From NCBI RefSeq assembly GCF_000499845.2, contig NC_023758.2, forward strand, positions 13,734,427 through 13,798,426: a DNA stretch of 64,000 bases, in the 5' to 3' direction. This document shows positions 1-14,141 of the stretch, piece by piece; position 1 is the stretch's first letter, and every line of letters starts with the position of its first letter. The position numbers were made by a program, and so were the translations under genes. The stretch comes from Phaseolus vulgaris. Lineage: Eukaryota; Streptophyta; Magnoliopsida; Fabales; Fabaceae. The notes beneath the pieces were generated by a model that was not told the DNA's origin, did no database searches, and worked only from the letters and a program-made list of their open reading frames with translations.

Positions 1-103
1 TGTGAGTTTTAAAGCCAAAATATTAGAAAGAAAGCTCCACCTTTCTGGTTAGGCTCATACATACTGTTGGAAATATGATTAATTGATTTCTACCTTATTT
101 TAG

Positions 104-3100
104 GTGACCTTTGTATCAAGAGAACCGGTGCTTCCTTCTTTCTCAAGAACTATTAAATTTGGGAATATCACTTACAACCTTTACAGCCACAGCTTTCTTC
201 ATTTTGGCCTGGTGATGTTTTATCTCTGTCCTGTTCTTTAGGCTTGATGCATGTGTATGTCTGTCAATATTCTGCTTCCTAAATCACACACAACGATTTA
301 ACACTGAACGGAAATGTTAAGCCCACATTTTGGTACCATTGCTTGGCATTTCATTTAGTCCCTACATGGAAAAGCCTACAGTTCAATGAAATGGTTTCTA
401 CTGTTTGAAAAGTCTTGCTTTAAATAATGTTGTGATCATTCAATTTTTGACAAGACAGAAATTTTATAAGTATGATAACGACAAGGACTGATTACTAACA
501 TATTTTCATGTGGGGAACGAATAATAAAATGGTGAATATATAGTATAGGAACCAAAATTTTAATTTAATAAAAAAATCACAAACGAAAGTTATGTTTGGA
601 CCAAAACTTTATTTCGTTTATGGTTTTTATTGGTCCCTTTTAATTCAATGCGATTCTCTTTGCCAGTCACATGGCTAATAATGTGTTCTATTTCTATGTA
701 CTTGGAATGACACTGTGCTTTACACTTTCTGATAATTTTTCGTTCTGCAGAATGCTGCTCATGACTCATGGAAAGAAGCACTTGGAGCATTTAACTTGGG
801 TAATTACATGGGTCACATTGTTGTACTTTTATATGACATCTTGAAACTTAATTATTATACTTTATTACTGTATGATGGTTGGCAGTGATTTTGACAGTTT
901 TGAACTTTGATGCCTGAAATTCTTCTGACATGTATACTATCAGTAGTGATATTTTTCTTAGAAAGTGAATTTAGGTCTAGCTCAAACCTACACCAGTTTG
1001 CAAGATGAGGTTTGCACTTCACTTATATTCTATAATGTGCAGTGATTTTTTCCAATATTTTTGGGATGAAAGTTATTTATGGTTGTAGAACTTTGTATTT
1101 AAACTGGGATAATGATATTTCACGTATTCTATGTTCATACTGGACTATTTTCTCATCACATTTTGTTTTTGCAACTCAAATCCTGTATAAGAAGTACTCA
1201 GTTTCTTTTATTATTGAACACAACGAAACTTCTTCTTTGAAATGTTAATTTGTCAAATTCTTCTGGCAAGAAACGATTTGAGCTATGTGGTGACTATATT
1301 TATATATTCCTTTAGTTTTTCCATTTGTCATGTATTTTTTTTAATAGTCACTTGTTTCACTCGGATTTGGAAACCTGCTTCCCTTCCCCTCTATTTTTAA
1401 CAACTATTTACAGTCATTCAGTAGAGATAGTAGCTTCAGATGGTAAAATTATTTGGTATTGATTCTTTACTGTCCTCAGTGCAGCTTCTCAATCTGTTCA
1501 AGAAAGGTTGCAGATAGATCCTTGTACTCCTACTGGATACTCTTACAATGCTGAGTCATTGAAGTTTCCTCCTAGCTCAGTGAGTGGAAAAACCCACTAT
1601 CATTCCACTGTCCAAACAAGGGGGAACTTTTCAGAGTGCAGATCAGCAGCACTTATGATGCTACAAAAAGGGAAAGGTCATATTTTCAATAATTTTGTAC
1701 TGTTAGATTCCCTTTAAAATGAAAGTTTCTTCACTTCTGTTTTGTATTAAAGTTAGTTATTTTATTTTTTTTATTTATGCAGAATCATGCTCCCATCAAC
1801 ATTGTGACCTAGGATCAACTTTCATACCAAATCTTCAGGGGAAATTTTTGGCCACAGAAAATTTCTATCACACATCAAAGGTTTTTTTTGTGCTTATATG
1901 CTTCTTTTACTGTTGTCTGTGTTGTATAATTGTGCATTGGAAAAAGGGGATAGCAGTAATGTACTGTTAACTCCTATTATTTCTCGGATTTCTGACATGC
2001 TGCATGCTGTGTTATAGTTTTACTATTTTAATTATCCATATGTCATTATGAGCAAGGATTCTTGAATCTCTATGTGTTCAGTTTTTTGGATTGCGGCCAA
2101 GGGCATATCTGTCCAAGTTGATGACTGCTGGGAAAGAATTCTGTGGAGAGGATTGGTCATGGCTGAAGGAAAAATATGTTTCCCATAAAGAGGAAGATTT
2201 GCTTCGGTATTGCTTCTCTTCAGCATATATTGTTGCTCTGCTTCACGACAGTCTTGGAATTGCTTTGGATGATGAGAGGTATTCTTCTTGTTTTTTCTTT
2301 TAAGGTATATGAATATATTGAGGTTGATAATATTATTGGCACTGAACATTTAGTCCCATTTGTACATGAAACAAATATTTTAGAGCAATCCCAATAACTT
2401 TCTTTAGTTTGGTGAATTAATACTGCATACACTGGCCACCCTTATCGTAAATTGTATCAACTTATGGAAAAACTTATTTCATTTTTTCTTCGTATTCTCT
2501 TCTTTAAAAATTGTTTATGAAGAAGTTTCTTCAAACGTGTTCCTTTCCTTAACATATACTTACGGGCTTATAAGCTTGACGGAAGTTGGAGTTATTTTGG
2601 GTTGGCTCAATGAAGGTTTCCACAAGGTGTTTGGGTACTTTTGGAGTGGACAAAAATGGTGATTTTGGTGGTTGAGGCTTGGTTGTTTAACTGCCAAAGT
2701 GAGGTTTTCTATGCTGTTTTGGTGGCTGTACGGGGAAGACTTAGTGTAGGTCTGTTGGAGGTTTTCACTATTTTTAGTCTATAATAAATAATTCTTTATG
2801 GGTCGTGAAAGTTGACATTACATCACAACTAGTATTTGTCAATTGAAATGATTACTTTCATTAACTAAGTAGCTAACTAGTATCATATAAAACTAAAGAC
2901 AAAAAATAATGATTTTCTATTTGGGAGGGACGAGAACAAAGATATTTTTAACAGTGATTAATAATATATTTAAGCCAGAAGTTTATCTAATCATTTCACG
3001 TAACCTACATTGAAACATGCAATACTTTAACAAGTGCAATGATGTTAGAATACTTGTTAAAGTGTATGCAATGATGTTAGAATACAAAAATTAAACGGAA

Positions 3101-4332
3101 TGCAGAGAACGTGTTGATAGGTTGATGGATGAGAATGTCACAATTAATTCGGTTTGGTACCCAAAAGAAAAGGGAAAAAACATGTTTGTACAACTTACTG
3201 CCAGCTTTTGAGCTACAACCGGCAAAATTTGTAGTTCTAGGCAACCATCAACACTGCAAGAAGCAAAAGGAGAGATGAGTGTGACTAAACATAGAAACAA
3301 GTCAGTGAGTATTGGTAACTACCAGCCACAACCAAATTTAAAGGTGATAAGAGTTCAACCATAACAGCAGCTGCAAACAAATTTAAACCTGCTACCAGCA
3401 ATCGATGACCCAATAGTCAGGAATAAGAACCCCTCTCCCCACCATCAAGAAAGATGAACACAAGCCACAGTTGAATCACGAAACAGAGATGATGTCAAAA
3501 TGACAGGAATCAAAATAGGACTCAGACCTGGGACGGCCCTCATGTGTTTCAGAAAAAAGTTATTGTTTATCAGCATAGTGGGTATGTCCGATTCCACCAA
3601 TCCAGTGTCAAATTATGATGCTCCCACACAAGCGAACTAGATATTGTTTTGGTTTCAAGATCAGTGGGTGTGGCAAAAGTAAGAATTGTGTGTGATCTTG
3701 GGATTAGGTTTGTGATTTTAACTACCTTAGTCGCTTTGAAGTGTAATTTTCCCAAAATTCTCAATATTTTTTTATAGGATTTTGTTGCCCTCTTTAACAC
3801 CTCATGACTCAGTTACCTCTTGTTTTCCGCTGTCATGTCTTGCACACCCATTAAATATGTTAGATGTGTGTCCTACGATGGCATTTTTTGTTTCTGGATG
3901 CCTTTTTTTTCTGGGTTCAATTGGTGATTAATTTTTCATTCATGTTTGTGTGCTTGCGCTTGCCCTTGTCCAGTTCTGTTTGGGATTGCATATATTGTGT
4001 TTCTTCATGTCAATGCATTTGTGTTCTAGTTGGCTGCATCTTACTGACTGGAATTGTTGGCCAGGGTCAAGGTTGCTAATCAGGTGGGAAGTATTCCTCT
4101 TGATTGGGCTTTGGGAGCTTTTATTATGCAAACAACAGCTGATGCAGATATACAGAACCATAACTGGATTGCCACCATTTTCAGTGATGAATCGCCTACT
4201 CTCCTCTCAATTATTGGATTTTTTTTAGTGTTGTTAACGGCATGGTCTATATCTAGGTGGAGGAAACCTCAGTTGAAGACAATATATGATCTAGAAAAAG
4301 GACGATATATAATCACGCGGATTGGTAGATAA
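104..4332 (+). CDS. APY7: Apyrase 7-like GDA1/CD39 nucleoside phosphatase, 3' part
   Basis: Partial gene; the 5' exons lie left of the window, and GTGAGT at 2-7 looks like the donor of the preceding exon. Exons read 104-211, 751-799, 1485-1676, 1783-1880, 2082-2278 and 4065-4332; phases join cleanly to 303 codons plus TAA. The first exon opens with VTF, as after the family's nucleotide-binding LGG...LQVTF segment. Later exons carry PCTPTGY, FYHTSKFFGLRPRAYL and IPLDWALGAFI, the last being apyrase conserved region 5. A hydrophobic stretch (LLSIIGFFLVLLTAW) near the C-terminus is a membrane anchor, followed by a basic tail. Apyrases hydrolyse NTPs and NDPs; plant apyrase 7 is a membrane-anchored, poorly characterised member. 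The last intron (2279-4064, 1.8 kb) is far longer than the others and may hold a degraded insertion. Family call is firm; the APY7 subgroup rests on the C-terminal anchor. Confidence 0.88.
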
Positions 4333-7083
4333 GGCTTTTGATGCATGGTTCTTGGTTTACGTATGTGGAGGCACTGTTGTGATTATGACGAAAATATTTA
4401 TCCTTTTCTAACTTGATGGTCAACCATTGAAGGCCATGCCAGTGGAGGCTCAAATAGTATATGATTGGAGTTTGGATGCAGGATATGGAGTCACTCTTGC
4501 TGAGGAACTAGGGTAGAGTAGCACGTTTCTTTGTTGTTTAGTGGAATTCAGGAATTGTTTGTTGTGCCACTCGCTTCACTGGTTATAGATAACAGTAAGG
4601 CAAGAAGTGGAGCAGGTCAGCCTAGGAATTGCCAGGAGGAACTAAATGCTTCATCCTTCAACACAAAACACCTTCTTCTGTGGTATATTTGTACCAAACT
4701 CTATACAAAAGTTTGTTGCCCAATTGCTACATATAAAAAAAATTCATCATTCCCTACCTGGAAAAGCTAGTTGCGGAAGCTGATATACTATATGCTACAT
4801 CATTTTATTGTATTGGCTTCCAAATTTAATGATTAGATTACGTAAGATAATATCTCAGTAGTTTGTGGTGTAAGCATCTAATACAATGTTTCGTGTAACT
4901 ACATACACGTTACGTTATATTTTACTATTGGCCAAAACATTAAAATAATTCTCAAAACTCCATTCAAGATCCAATCCAATGCATGGGATCGGCATTCGTA
5001 ACGAAAATTGTTGATCCAGTTCACTATTTGGAGAATCGCTGATCTAATCGAGGGTTCATTTAGTTCTCACAAGATGCAATTGCACTATTTTTCTAATATC
5101 TGATAATAACATACAGGCATGGTTTGGGGTAATTTCCAGTGATATATTGTGTCACTTTTACAAGCTTCACTGATGTCTCCATTTATATTATTGCCATATA
5201 AAAAGTGCTAATGTATTTTGAAAATTTTAAGATTTTAGTTCTTTTTAGAAGATGTTTTCATCACATTTATCTTGCAAATATAAAAGGCTTTTAACACATC
5301 ATATTTTTAAAAAACTTTCAATCAAGTCTGTTATTCGAACAAAATCTCTTTATTTTATCACAAGTCGCATTCCATTAGCGTACGAAAAACAAAAATGGAA
5401 GATAAATGTTAAGAGTATATCTCATACTCCATTAGGACCATTAATGTTCTTTCCCTTTTATAGATTTGTTTATGTCCTTCTTGGTTATGGTTATGTTGAT
5501 ATTTATTACGTAAGGTGGTAGGAGAAATGTCTTTATGAACAATTTTTTATCATAATCATACCAATATTTGTCTATGATCTTGTATGGTTGTATTGGGATC
5601 CCTTCACTCCCGAAAGCTTTTCGATTAAGCCAATGATTTGATTTAATTCATGTTCTAATTTTACAAAAGAGGTATAGAACAAAATGTTTAAGTAAAATAA
5701 TCGTGACCGTCCATTTTACTTTGCATAAAATCATTTGTAGTTAGGTTCATAACAGAATAGCTAAATGAGCATCCAAAAGTATATGATGGACGAAGTTTAG
5801 TGTATGAAGAGACTTTTTTTTTAGTACGAGGATGTTTTTGGTTTGACAGTACGAGTAATTGTTGGAGATTATTTTATTGTATATAAGTGAGTGTAAATTT
5901 TATTTTATAAGTCGATTTTATGAAGTTGAATTAGGTTTAAAGTCCACTTTTGATTTAAAGTCAATTCTAGTATTAGAGATCACATCAACTAGAGATAAAC
6001 ATTTCATTGTGTATCAGTGATGCAAATCTTACTTTATAAGTTGGTTTTTATAAAGTTGAATCAGACTTAAAATTCACTTTACCTAAAGTGCAAATATTTT
6101 TTTATTTACATTTTTTTTCCAATACGAATATTTCATGTGTCAATTTTTATTTTTTATTTTGTAGATTGTTCAAGTGTCATACGTATACTGCATAACAAAC
6201 GTAATAACGAATTTAGATCTTGTCTGATAGAAAAAATAAAATCAAAAGACTTAAAACAAGTAAATTAAAAAATAAAATAAGTTTATTTCGCAAGTTAAAA
6301 TCTATCTATTCACTTCAAAATTTATAAAAACTCTATTGTTTATTTTTTAAAATAAAAATTATTTAAATTTATGCATATATTAATTGTAACTCACAAGAGA
6401 AATTTAATTTATCTTACCTTTTTTTTGTCCTGTAAGTATTTATTAAAAAGTTTATAAAAACACTATTATTTTCTTTTATTTTCCTAATATCATAAAAGAA
6501 CTTGTAATTTTCTTTTATTTTCTCTATTTTCCTATTGATCTCTGGTGAGTAATTAAAGAAATAGTGAGGCACATGTGGTGTAGGCAGAGAATTCAAAACA
6601 AGTTCGAAATGGGTTAGAGGAAATTTTTGAGTTAATGAGTTTTATAATAACCCTCTTATGAAAGTAATATGCATGATACGCAAGTGCAATTTAACAAAAC
6701 ATGTCCCTTACGGTAGTTAGACAATAAATGTTGCATTTGCCTCAACTCCTACAAGATAGGAATCAACTACTCCAACATGATCATAGATTTTGTAGGAAAC
6801 AAAGAGGCTATAATTGCATGGTACCCATAGTTTACTTCAAAACACCAACCATTTCGTGTGTAATTGCGATAAACTTTCAAAGAAACCCATTTTTGAAACA
6901 AGTCATGCAAATAGAAGGTACACAAGTCAATGCAACAACTCCTTGTTAACATGTCCAATTTTATTTGAAGGCACCATGTGTGTGAGTGAGAGTGAAAAAA
7001 AAGAAGCATATATAAGAGTTTCTTGGTTCCAACATGCTTGAAGTTTCAAACACCTTACTGTTAGGTTCACAAAATTGAAGGCC
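4333..7083. other. 3' UTR of the apyrase gene and AT-rich intergenic DNA
   Basis: The first few hundred bases are probably the 3' UTR of the upstream apyrase gene. The rest is AT-rich. A 79-codon open frame at 4531-4770 and an 89-codon frame at 5252-5521 show no recognisable domain and the latter lacks a supporting gene structure. I see no RNA gene here. Confidence 0.5.
5880..6085. repeat. Two diverged direct repeats of a legume-type dispersed repeat
   Basis: A block with GTGAGTGTAAATTTTATTTT, 'ataagtcg', 'gaagttgaattagg' and 'taaagtccac' at about 5886-5950 recurs diverged at about 6017-6080 ('gtgatgcaaatcttac', 'ataagttgg', 'aagttgaatcag'). The copies sit about 131 bp apart. Similar wording is common in legume intergenic DNA, from memory; no terminal structure is visible. 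Confidence 0.5.
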
Positions 7084-10000
7084 ATGTTGAATGTTGAGGT
7101 GATTGGGAACAATAAAAGGAAGAGGTGTGGGAGGGTTTTCAGGTTCAAGAACTTTGCTGAACCTGGATACCCTGTTATGTTTGGTGGGCCATTTCGAGAG
7201 AATGTGAATGCATTGCTTGAATATGCAAATTTGGAGAGTCATCTAAGCATGCCAATGTGGTCTTTTGAGCTTGAAGTTCATCACCACCCACCTCTGCATA
7301 TCTTCTTGTTTGTGATTGAAGAGCCAATAGAAGCAGTGCTCAATCGTCATTGCAAGCATTGTCAATACGTTGGTAATGTTCATGTTTGGCTTGAACAAGG
7401 TTAATTAAAAGCTTATGAATAATAAAGCAACATGTTTATTGGTGACTTGAATTTGAGTTGGATTTTGAATATAGCACAGGCTGGGGAAACCATTTGATCT
7501 GCAATAAGAAGTATCACTTTGTGTTACCCTCAAAGGAGACACTTGGTAGCTGCAGGAACTGTGAAGGGTGCTGTGATGCAATTGCAACAATGAACAATGG
7601 TAAGTCAAAATTAACTGAATTACAGGGTCATATGATGCATGGTGTTTTTCACTCTAATGGATTCGGCCATTTGCTATGTGTCAATGGATTGGAAATGGGT
7701 TCTAATTTGCCTGGAAACCAGATCATGGACTTTTGGAACCGTTTGTGCAAGGCATTGCAAGCAAGGTCAATTCAATTTTCGATCATTTTTCTTACAAATT
7801 CTTTTTTATTTATCAACAATTTTCTTTTCTCATTTTTTTCTTCTTCTAAATATCTATTCAAAGTTTATTACCACTGTTCACAAAGTTTGCATGGAAAATA
7901 CGACTCAAACTTCCACTATTTTAACCAAATCAAGTCACTTCTGTAAATATATGTACTAGCATTTGCTTAAACTCACTCGAAGGGGAAAAGTTACTACCAT
8001 ACTTTTACAAATTTTTATTTGTAATCTTAATACATTTTAATTAATAAAAAACACTGAAATCAGTATCATGTTATTCCTAATTTTTACTAGTAGAATTTTA
8101 GAAAATTTGCAAACAACTTATTAATTGGAGTACTATGAATTTGATTTTCTTAAACAACATCTTAAATTCGAGATTAATAATAATAAAAAAATGAAACTTC
8201 TACACGTTAACAACATGATTATAAAAAGAAACTCTTGACGACAAATTTAAATTTTTTGAAAAACGTCATCGATCTAACAAGCTCATGCAATAATATTCCG
8301 CATTGACTAATTTATTGTTATATATATATTAGTTTTCATATTTTTCTCTCCCCGATGAAAAAATATTAAAATTTCAAATATGACCTTTTATAGTTTTTGA
8401 GAGTTTGATAGCTATGTATCAGTCATATTTAGAATTTATAGGTGGTATAATTTTTAAAACATAATTATTGAAGTGAATGATTAATATATATGATCATTAT
8501 CAATATGAAATAAAAATCAACTTTTCTAAATTAGTTTCTATTATTGTTAAATGGTTTTTTAAATTGATGTCTAATTAGCCATCAAGATTTTTGTTACTAA
8601 ATATTTTTGGTAGCAAAAACTTTTGGTTGATAATTAAACACCAATCTATAAACTATTTAACAATAATGGAAATTAATTTAGAAAAAAAAATAGTCTTTAA
8701 ATTGTTCTATAATTTAATCCTATAGCCATTAATTACTTTTTTTTTATCTGAAAATTGATTTTTATTCATAATTGTCTTTTAGTGGAGGAAGAATATTTGA
8801 GAAAAGTGAAAACTGATGAATATATATTTTGACATGATAGGAAGGTGAGTTTAAATGATGTTTCAGAGAAGAGAGGAATGGAACTGAGACTTGTGAATGG
8901 AATAGCATATAGTGAATCATGGTTTAGTCGTTGGGGTTACAAATTTGGTCGAGGAAGCTTTGGTGTGACTCAATCCATGTACCTGAAGGCCATAGAAGCA
9001 ATAAGAAGCATGCCATTGTACTTGATCACACACCACATCACCAACTCCAACCATGCCATTCCACTCATCTTCTCAAGGTATCAAACACTTTCAGATCAAT
9101 CCCTTCTTACCCTTGGTGACCTTTTTTCTTTCATGTTAGACCTCAAATCACGTCTTCCACCAGATCTTTCCATTGCTTCTTATACCACCACTGCCTTGCT
9201 TGAGACCAACTCTCGTTGGTCCCCTAAAAGGATTCAGATGGCAACAAGGGTCATTGTTGAGGCCTTGAAAAACACTGAGTTTAGATGGGTTTCAAGGCAA
9301 GAAGTTAGAGATGCTGCTCGTGCATACATTGGAGACACTGGTTTGCTAGATTTTGTCTTGAAGTCATTGGGAAACCATGTTGTAGGAAACTACTTGGTTC
9401 GTAGAAGCTTGAACCCTGTCACCAAAGTCTTGGAATATTGCTTGGAAGACATTTCTAAACTCTACACTTGTAATCAGAGTTTGGTAATGAGTAACAAAGT
9501 GAAGGACAAATTCAAGATCACACGAACTCAACTAATCAAAGACATGCTTTATCTGTACAACTACATTCTCGTAGACCCTAAACCAATCATGGGATCAGAA
9601 TTTCTCTCTGCTATACCATTAGCAGCTAGGATCATTCTTGACACCAAGTATTTTATAAAAGACTACTTTGGAGATTTTTCTTACCAACTTGATCTAGGTT
9701 CACAAGATAAACTCAACCTTTATTGTACAATTTTGATGAGGAATGGTGATGAGTACCTGAACAAGGCCTTTATGCCACCCCATGAGTGCATCACACTCAA
9801 AACAACTGCTACTATCAATGACTTGAAGCTGGAGGTTGAAAGAAGCTTTAGAGAAATGTATTGGGGGTTGAGAAGTTTTGTTGTGGAATCAATTCAGAAT
9901 TTGAGTGTGAATAATGGGACAGATATGGTTTTTGGACTGACCAAAGTGGGTGAAAAAGTTGTAGCTGAAGGTCGTCACACCAACATGATTGAGCAAATAT

Positions 10001-10203
10001 GTGAACGTGATCCAAATAGTGGTGTAGTGGATTGTGGTTGTGGAACCATAGAAGATGATGGTGAAAGGATGGTCTCATGTGATATTTGTGAAATTTTGCA
10101 ACACACTAGATGTGTTCGAATTCCAAATGACCAAGACATTCCTCATATTTTTCTATGCAAAAAATGTGAACAAGAAATTGTTTTCTTTCCTTCTTTGCCA
10201 TAA
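7084..10203 (+). CDS. PHD-finger protein of the MMD1/DUET family (At2g01810-like)
   Basis: Exons 7084-7372, 7480-7765 and 8841-10203 join in phase to 645 codons plus TAA. The ATG at 7084 is the first after an in-frame TGA at 7039. The N-terminal part (FAEPGYP, GPFRENV, MPMWSFELEVH, HCKHCQYVGWGNH, KKYHFVLPS) and the middle (HSNGFGHLLCVNG, IMDFWNRLC, RWGYKFGRGSFGV) match the plant MMD1 family. The C-terminus is a PHD zinc finger at about residues 590-636: CGCG, CDIC, HTRC, CKKC in a Cys4-His-Cys3 order. MMD1 itself binds histone H3 tails and controls male-meiosis genes; relatives are less known, so a nuclear chromatin-reader role is inferred. Intron 2 (1,075 bp) contains a MITE. No frame damage is seen. 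Which family member is the ortholog cannot be settled by eye. Confidence 0.9.
8526..8716. repeat. Hairpin MITE in intron 2 of the PHD gene
   Basis: Left arm from CTAAATTAGTTTCTATTATT and right arm ending at 8681 with its near reverse complement (TTAATTTAG) fold back over about 70 bp each, around a centre near 8605. The right side may extend to about 8716. The same arms occur in the element at 40121-40361, so this is a family and not a chance palindrome. It is intronic and does not disturb the splice sites. Confidence 0.75.
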
Positions 10204-11502
10204 TTATACCATTATCAATTTCTTTGATCATGTTCACTCATTCCTTTTTCCATTTCAAGGTTGTCTTTGAGGTTCAACAATAACAATTGTTTTTTTTTTT
10301 TTTTGCTACATTTGTTGCAAGGGGGATAATGAAATGGGCCACACCCAAACTATATTGGGCTTACAATCTGATTACATTATTATTATTATTATTTATGGAG
10401 AAGTTTAATCATGCATACTTATGATGCTTGAAAACAAGTGTGACCATAATTATTATTATTAATATTATAGAAATGTGATTTGACTCATGCACCCATGATC
10501 TCATTTTTGTTGGTAAGGCTTAAAAACTTAACAATTGCATGAGTCTTAGAAAAACCTATTGTTATCTTCAGAACCGAATGTTATTAACTCATACACTCAC
10601 ATAAATGGTGGCTTTGAATAAAAGAAATGTTATGAGAAACAATTGGGTAAAGAATTGAAAGAAGTATTTGAATCACCTTGGTTACATTTTTTAATACTAT
10701 GCTTCAATTTGCTACCAACCTTTTTTGAACTTGGCTTGTTGGCTTCAATTATTCAAACTGCTAGAAGTTTTCCAAACAAAACAAATACAAATTTGACTTT
10801 ATCACCTTTTGATCTAACTACTATTCTTTGACCATTGAGAGAGAGAGAGGTAGAGAGAATTTAGTTTGACATTTCATTAAATGTATTTAATGTGATTCGA
10901 TTTTTTTTCTTTAAATTTAGTATAACATTTAAATTAATATTTTGTGATTCCATTTAGATATTTTTTTTTTATTATAAAAATGTTAAACGTTTTTAAAATA
11001 AAATTTATAATTTTTTGAAATGATTAAACATCTTATAATAAAATATTATTGAATAAAAATACATACTATGAATTATTTTTTAATTATTTTTGTGTGATTG
11101 TTATCATATTCTTAATTTTAAGTCTTTTTATATTTATAAAGATAATATATAATCTTATAGTTAAAAATAATTATACAAATAAAATAACTATAAAGATATT
11201 AATTTTTTAATAATAACTTTTTGAAACATGTTTGATTGACTAATAGCGTAGAACTTTATCCAATAACAAGATATCTATTAAACTCAGATTAAAATATATT
11301 TTTTAAGAAGTTGTAAAGAACCGTTCATTCTAATTTATACTATTCGGTACATAATGTATTATAAGAACTATATACACTATTATACATGTATAGAATATAT
11401 ATTATAAAACATTAAACTTAAATTTTTCAAAGGAATATTTACAAATAAACTATTCTTAAGCATAGTTCCTCTCTATTATTTTTGTATAAAATATTATAAT
11501 AA

Positions 11503-11543
<41 letters not shown>

Positions 11544-12241
11544 AATGAAAAAATTAAAAAATATATAATATAACATAATATTATAACATTTATATCAAGC
11601 ATATCATACTATTAAGATAGGACACATAATACAAATTACAACTAAATTGTTTTCAAGTAAATGTACACGAATTTTCAATCACATAAAATAATGTAATTTA
11701 TTATACTTAACATATTTTTAGAATATTCATATTAAACATATCTCATTGGAATAAAACATGACTCATCATAAACACAATTGATAAAAATCAATCTAATTTT
11801 CTTATGTAAGGGTAGTTATTTTAATCTACTATTGAGAGCGGTGATACATATAACATTTTTTTTATCTTCTCACCACTTAGATACATAAACATAATTTTAT
11901 GTAAGTGATTAGATAATCAATAAAGCATAAGATATTCATTACTTAGTGAGTTTTGTACTTAATACTATCTTTAGAGCCTAAAATCATTCCATGTATTCTT
12001 AGCACACGCTCATGATGAGACCACGAGGGGTAATATAGCCTTATGAAGGCAACATATCATACAAACATCACAATATATATCATCACCACACATCAATACA
12101 TTATCAAACATGCATCTTTTTACATTAATCATATATTTGTAAACATATACAATTAATCTAACATATAAATCATCAACAACATCATCATCACCACCTAAGT
12201 GTTTCTTGAGCTAGTTCATTTCTCTTGAGAAATCTTGCTTC
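10204..12241. other. AT-rich intergenic DNA
   Basis: 3' UTR of the PHD gene at the left, then very AT-rich sequence. Open frames here (for example 10643-10831) are short and featureless. Beyond the AT microsatellite I see nothing supported. Confidence 0.5.
11506..11540. repeat. (AT)n microsatellite
   Basis: About 17 uninterrupted AT dinucleotides, likely polymorphic in length. Confidence 0.95.
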
Positions 12242-12710
12242 CTACACTACAACAATTATTGCTTTAGGCAACAGCATAAAATCGTGGTCTAAAGCATTAA
12301 AACCGTGGCCTAAACTTTAGGCAACGGTTTTTTAGCCGTGGTCCAAGTGAGCGTGGCTGTTGGTAATAGGCCACGGTTTTTATAAAGGCAACATTTTTAA
12401 AATCGTTGCCTAAAATCTTTATAACAGCCACAATTTTAAAAGCGTTGCTTAAAGTATTGACAAAAACAATAATACATTTTTTTTTTAATTTGGAAAGAAT
12501 TACTCATATAAAAGTTCAGGATAGAAATAATAAGTATTGAAAGATAATGTATATTGAAATAGAAGCAGCCTAAGAAAAAATCTCATATTTCAATAGATGT
12601 CTTCAAACTACATAATCAAAAAATTTGTCTTATCAAGTCTTCAAAATTAAAACTACAAACTTAGTTAAAAAAAACATAATATATTGTTTCTTTACTACAT
12701 ATCAATAAGT

Positions 12711-12755
12711 TCATTCTTCTTCAAAATTGCCTTCATAGTCTTCATTGTCCTCAAG
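12711..12755 (-). other. Possible last exon of the CACTA-borne minus-strand transcript
   Basis: Read on the minus strand, a poly-T tract and GCAG acceptor end at 12756, followed by 14 codons of an acidic tail, LEDNEDYEGNFEEE, then TGA. Acceptor, open phase and acidic composition suggest a captured or element-encoded terminal exon. Source gene not recognised. Confidence 0.35.
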
Positions 12756-14141
12756 CTGCAAAAAAAATACATAAATATATACGGATTAAATCTAATTCAA
12801 ACAAAATAAATATGACAACTACCAAAATATAATTTTATAAATAATCAATAACATGTTTTAATTAAATCCATTAAACTTTGATGTAACAATAACATGTATA
12901 TGTTTACAAGATTTACAAGATAACATCAAGAGTACCACATACTCCAATCCATATCAAGTAAAAGAGACAAAAAAGAACTTACTTTAAAACAAATTTTGAT
13001 GATCAAACTTAAGATGAGATATATTTTCATGGTGCAATCATAGAAGACATCTCAATACATTTTCATACTTGAAAAAGATTGCAAGAAATTTACAGATTTC
13101 TTTCTCTCCTTTTAACCACACATTATCTAAGCATAAAAAAACATATATAATTTGGGCCATAAAAAATTCAAGAAAATAAATTATTAAAAATGCTAATTTT
13201 ATACTTTTGATTTTCTTCAAACAAAATCTGAAGGAGATATGAAAAAAATCATTCTTTATATTTAGCATAAATTTCACTATAAATATAAAAATAGGTATTT
13301 TTAATAGATTAATATTTTTTATTTATATTTATTGAAGAATTTTTTTTTTAAAGATAACCTTAAATTTGTTGTACAACTTATTTGAATTTATTTTTTAGAG
13401 ATTAATTTTATTTGCAATAACATTTTGTGGTACAATTTTATTTGAATTATATTTTTTTTACTAAGACTAGATTACTGGAAAGGGTAGAGCACAAATTTAT
13501 GATTGGAGTTTTGATTTCAGAAACTACCTAAGTTATTATAACATAAAAGGAATATAAAAGTTCAGCATCAATTCATGATAGAGTTCAATTTGATAGAAAA
13601 TTTGTAACTGAATTATTATTCTGATAAGTCGGCTACAAGTGGAAGGTTGTCTTTATAAATAGATAGACCTTGGGGGGCAAGGATACAGATAACAATACTA
13701 CAAAAAAGGAAAATCCTATACATTTATCTATCGTTCCACACCTCTAGTTCAATTGAGTTGTGCCTTTAGCACCTTATTAATAACTGGAAAGAAAATAAAA
13801 AGCCTACCATCTAGCTTGCTAACTGGGATTTAGATGGTAAAATGGTCAGAATTATAGAAAAAGCACTAATAATAACTAATGGTCATTCTTGGATCTCTTG
13901 GTGACACCCTACACAGACTTAGAAGAACTATAAACTGAACATTTTAAAATTATCAACAACTTCTCAAATTAGACTCGAAATTCTAATACATAGTAACAGA
14001 CAAGTATATGAGTTTCTTTTGTTGTAGTAAAATATCGCCTATCAGTCATCACCCAAAGCATTGAGCAGTGTAGTGAACTATATACAAAACTAGCTCAAAT
14101 GAAAATCATTAAAGCAAAAAAGAAGTAAAATACCGCATCAC

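Noticed and set aside
5252..5521. 89-codon plus-strand frame
   Set aside because: No recognisable motif and no neighbouring exons; not enough to call a gene.
10090..10120. TTCGAATTCC resembling a tRNA B box
   Set aside because: It lies inside the PHD-finger coding exon and no A box or cloverleaf fits around it.
12160..12244. CATCATCATCACCACC run before the CACTA element
   Set aside because: Short low-complexity tract, too short and imperfect to list as a repeat.
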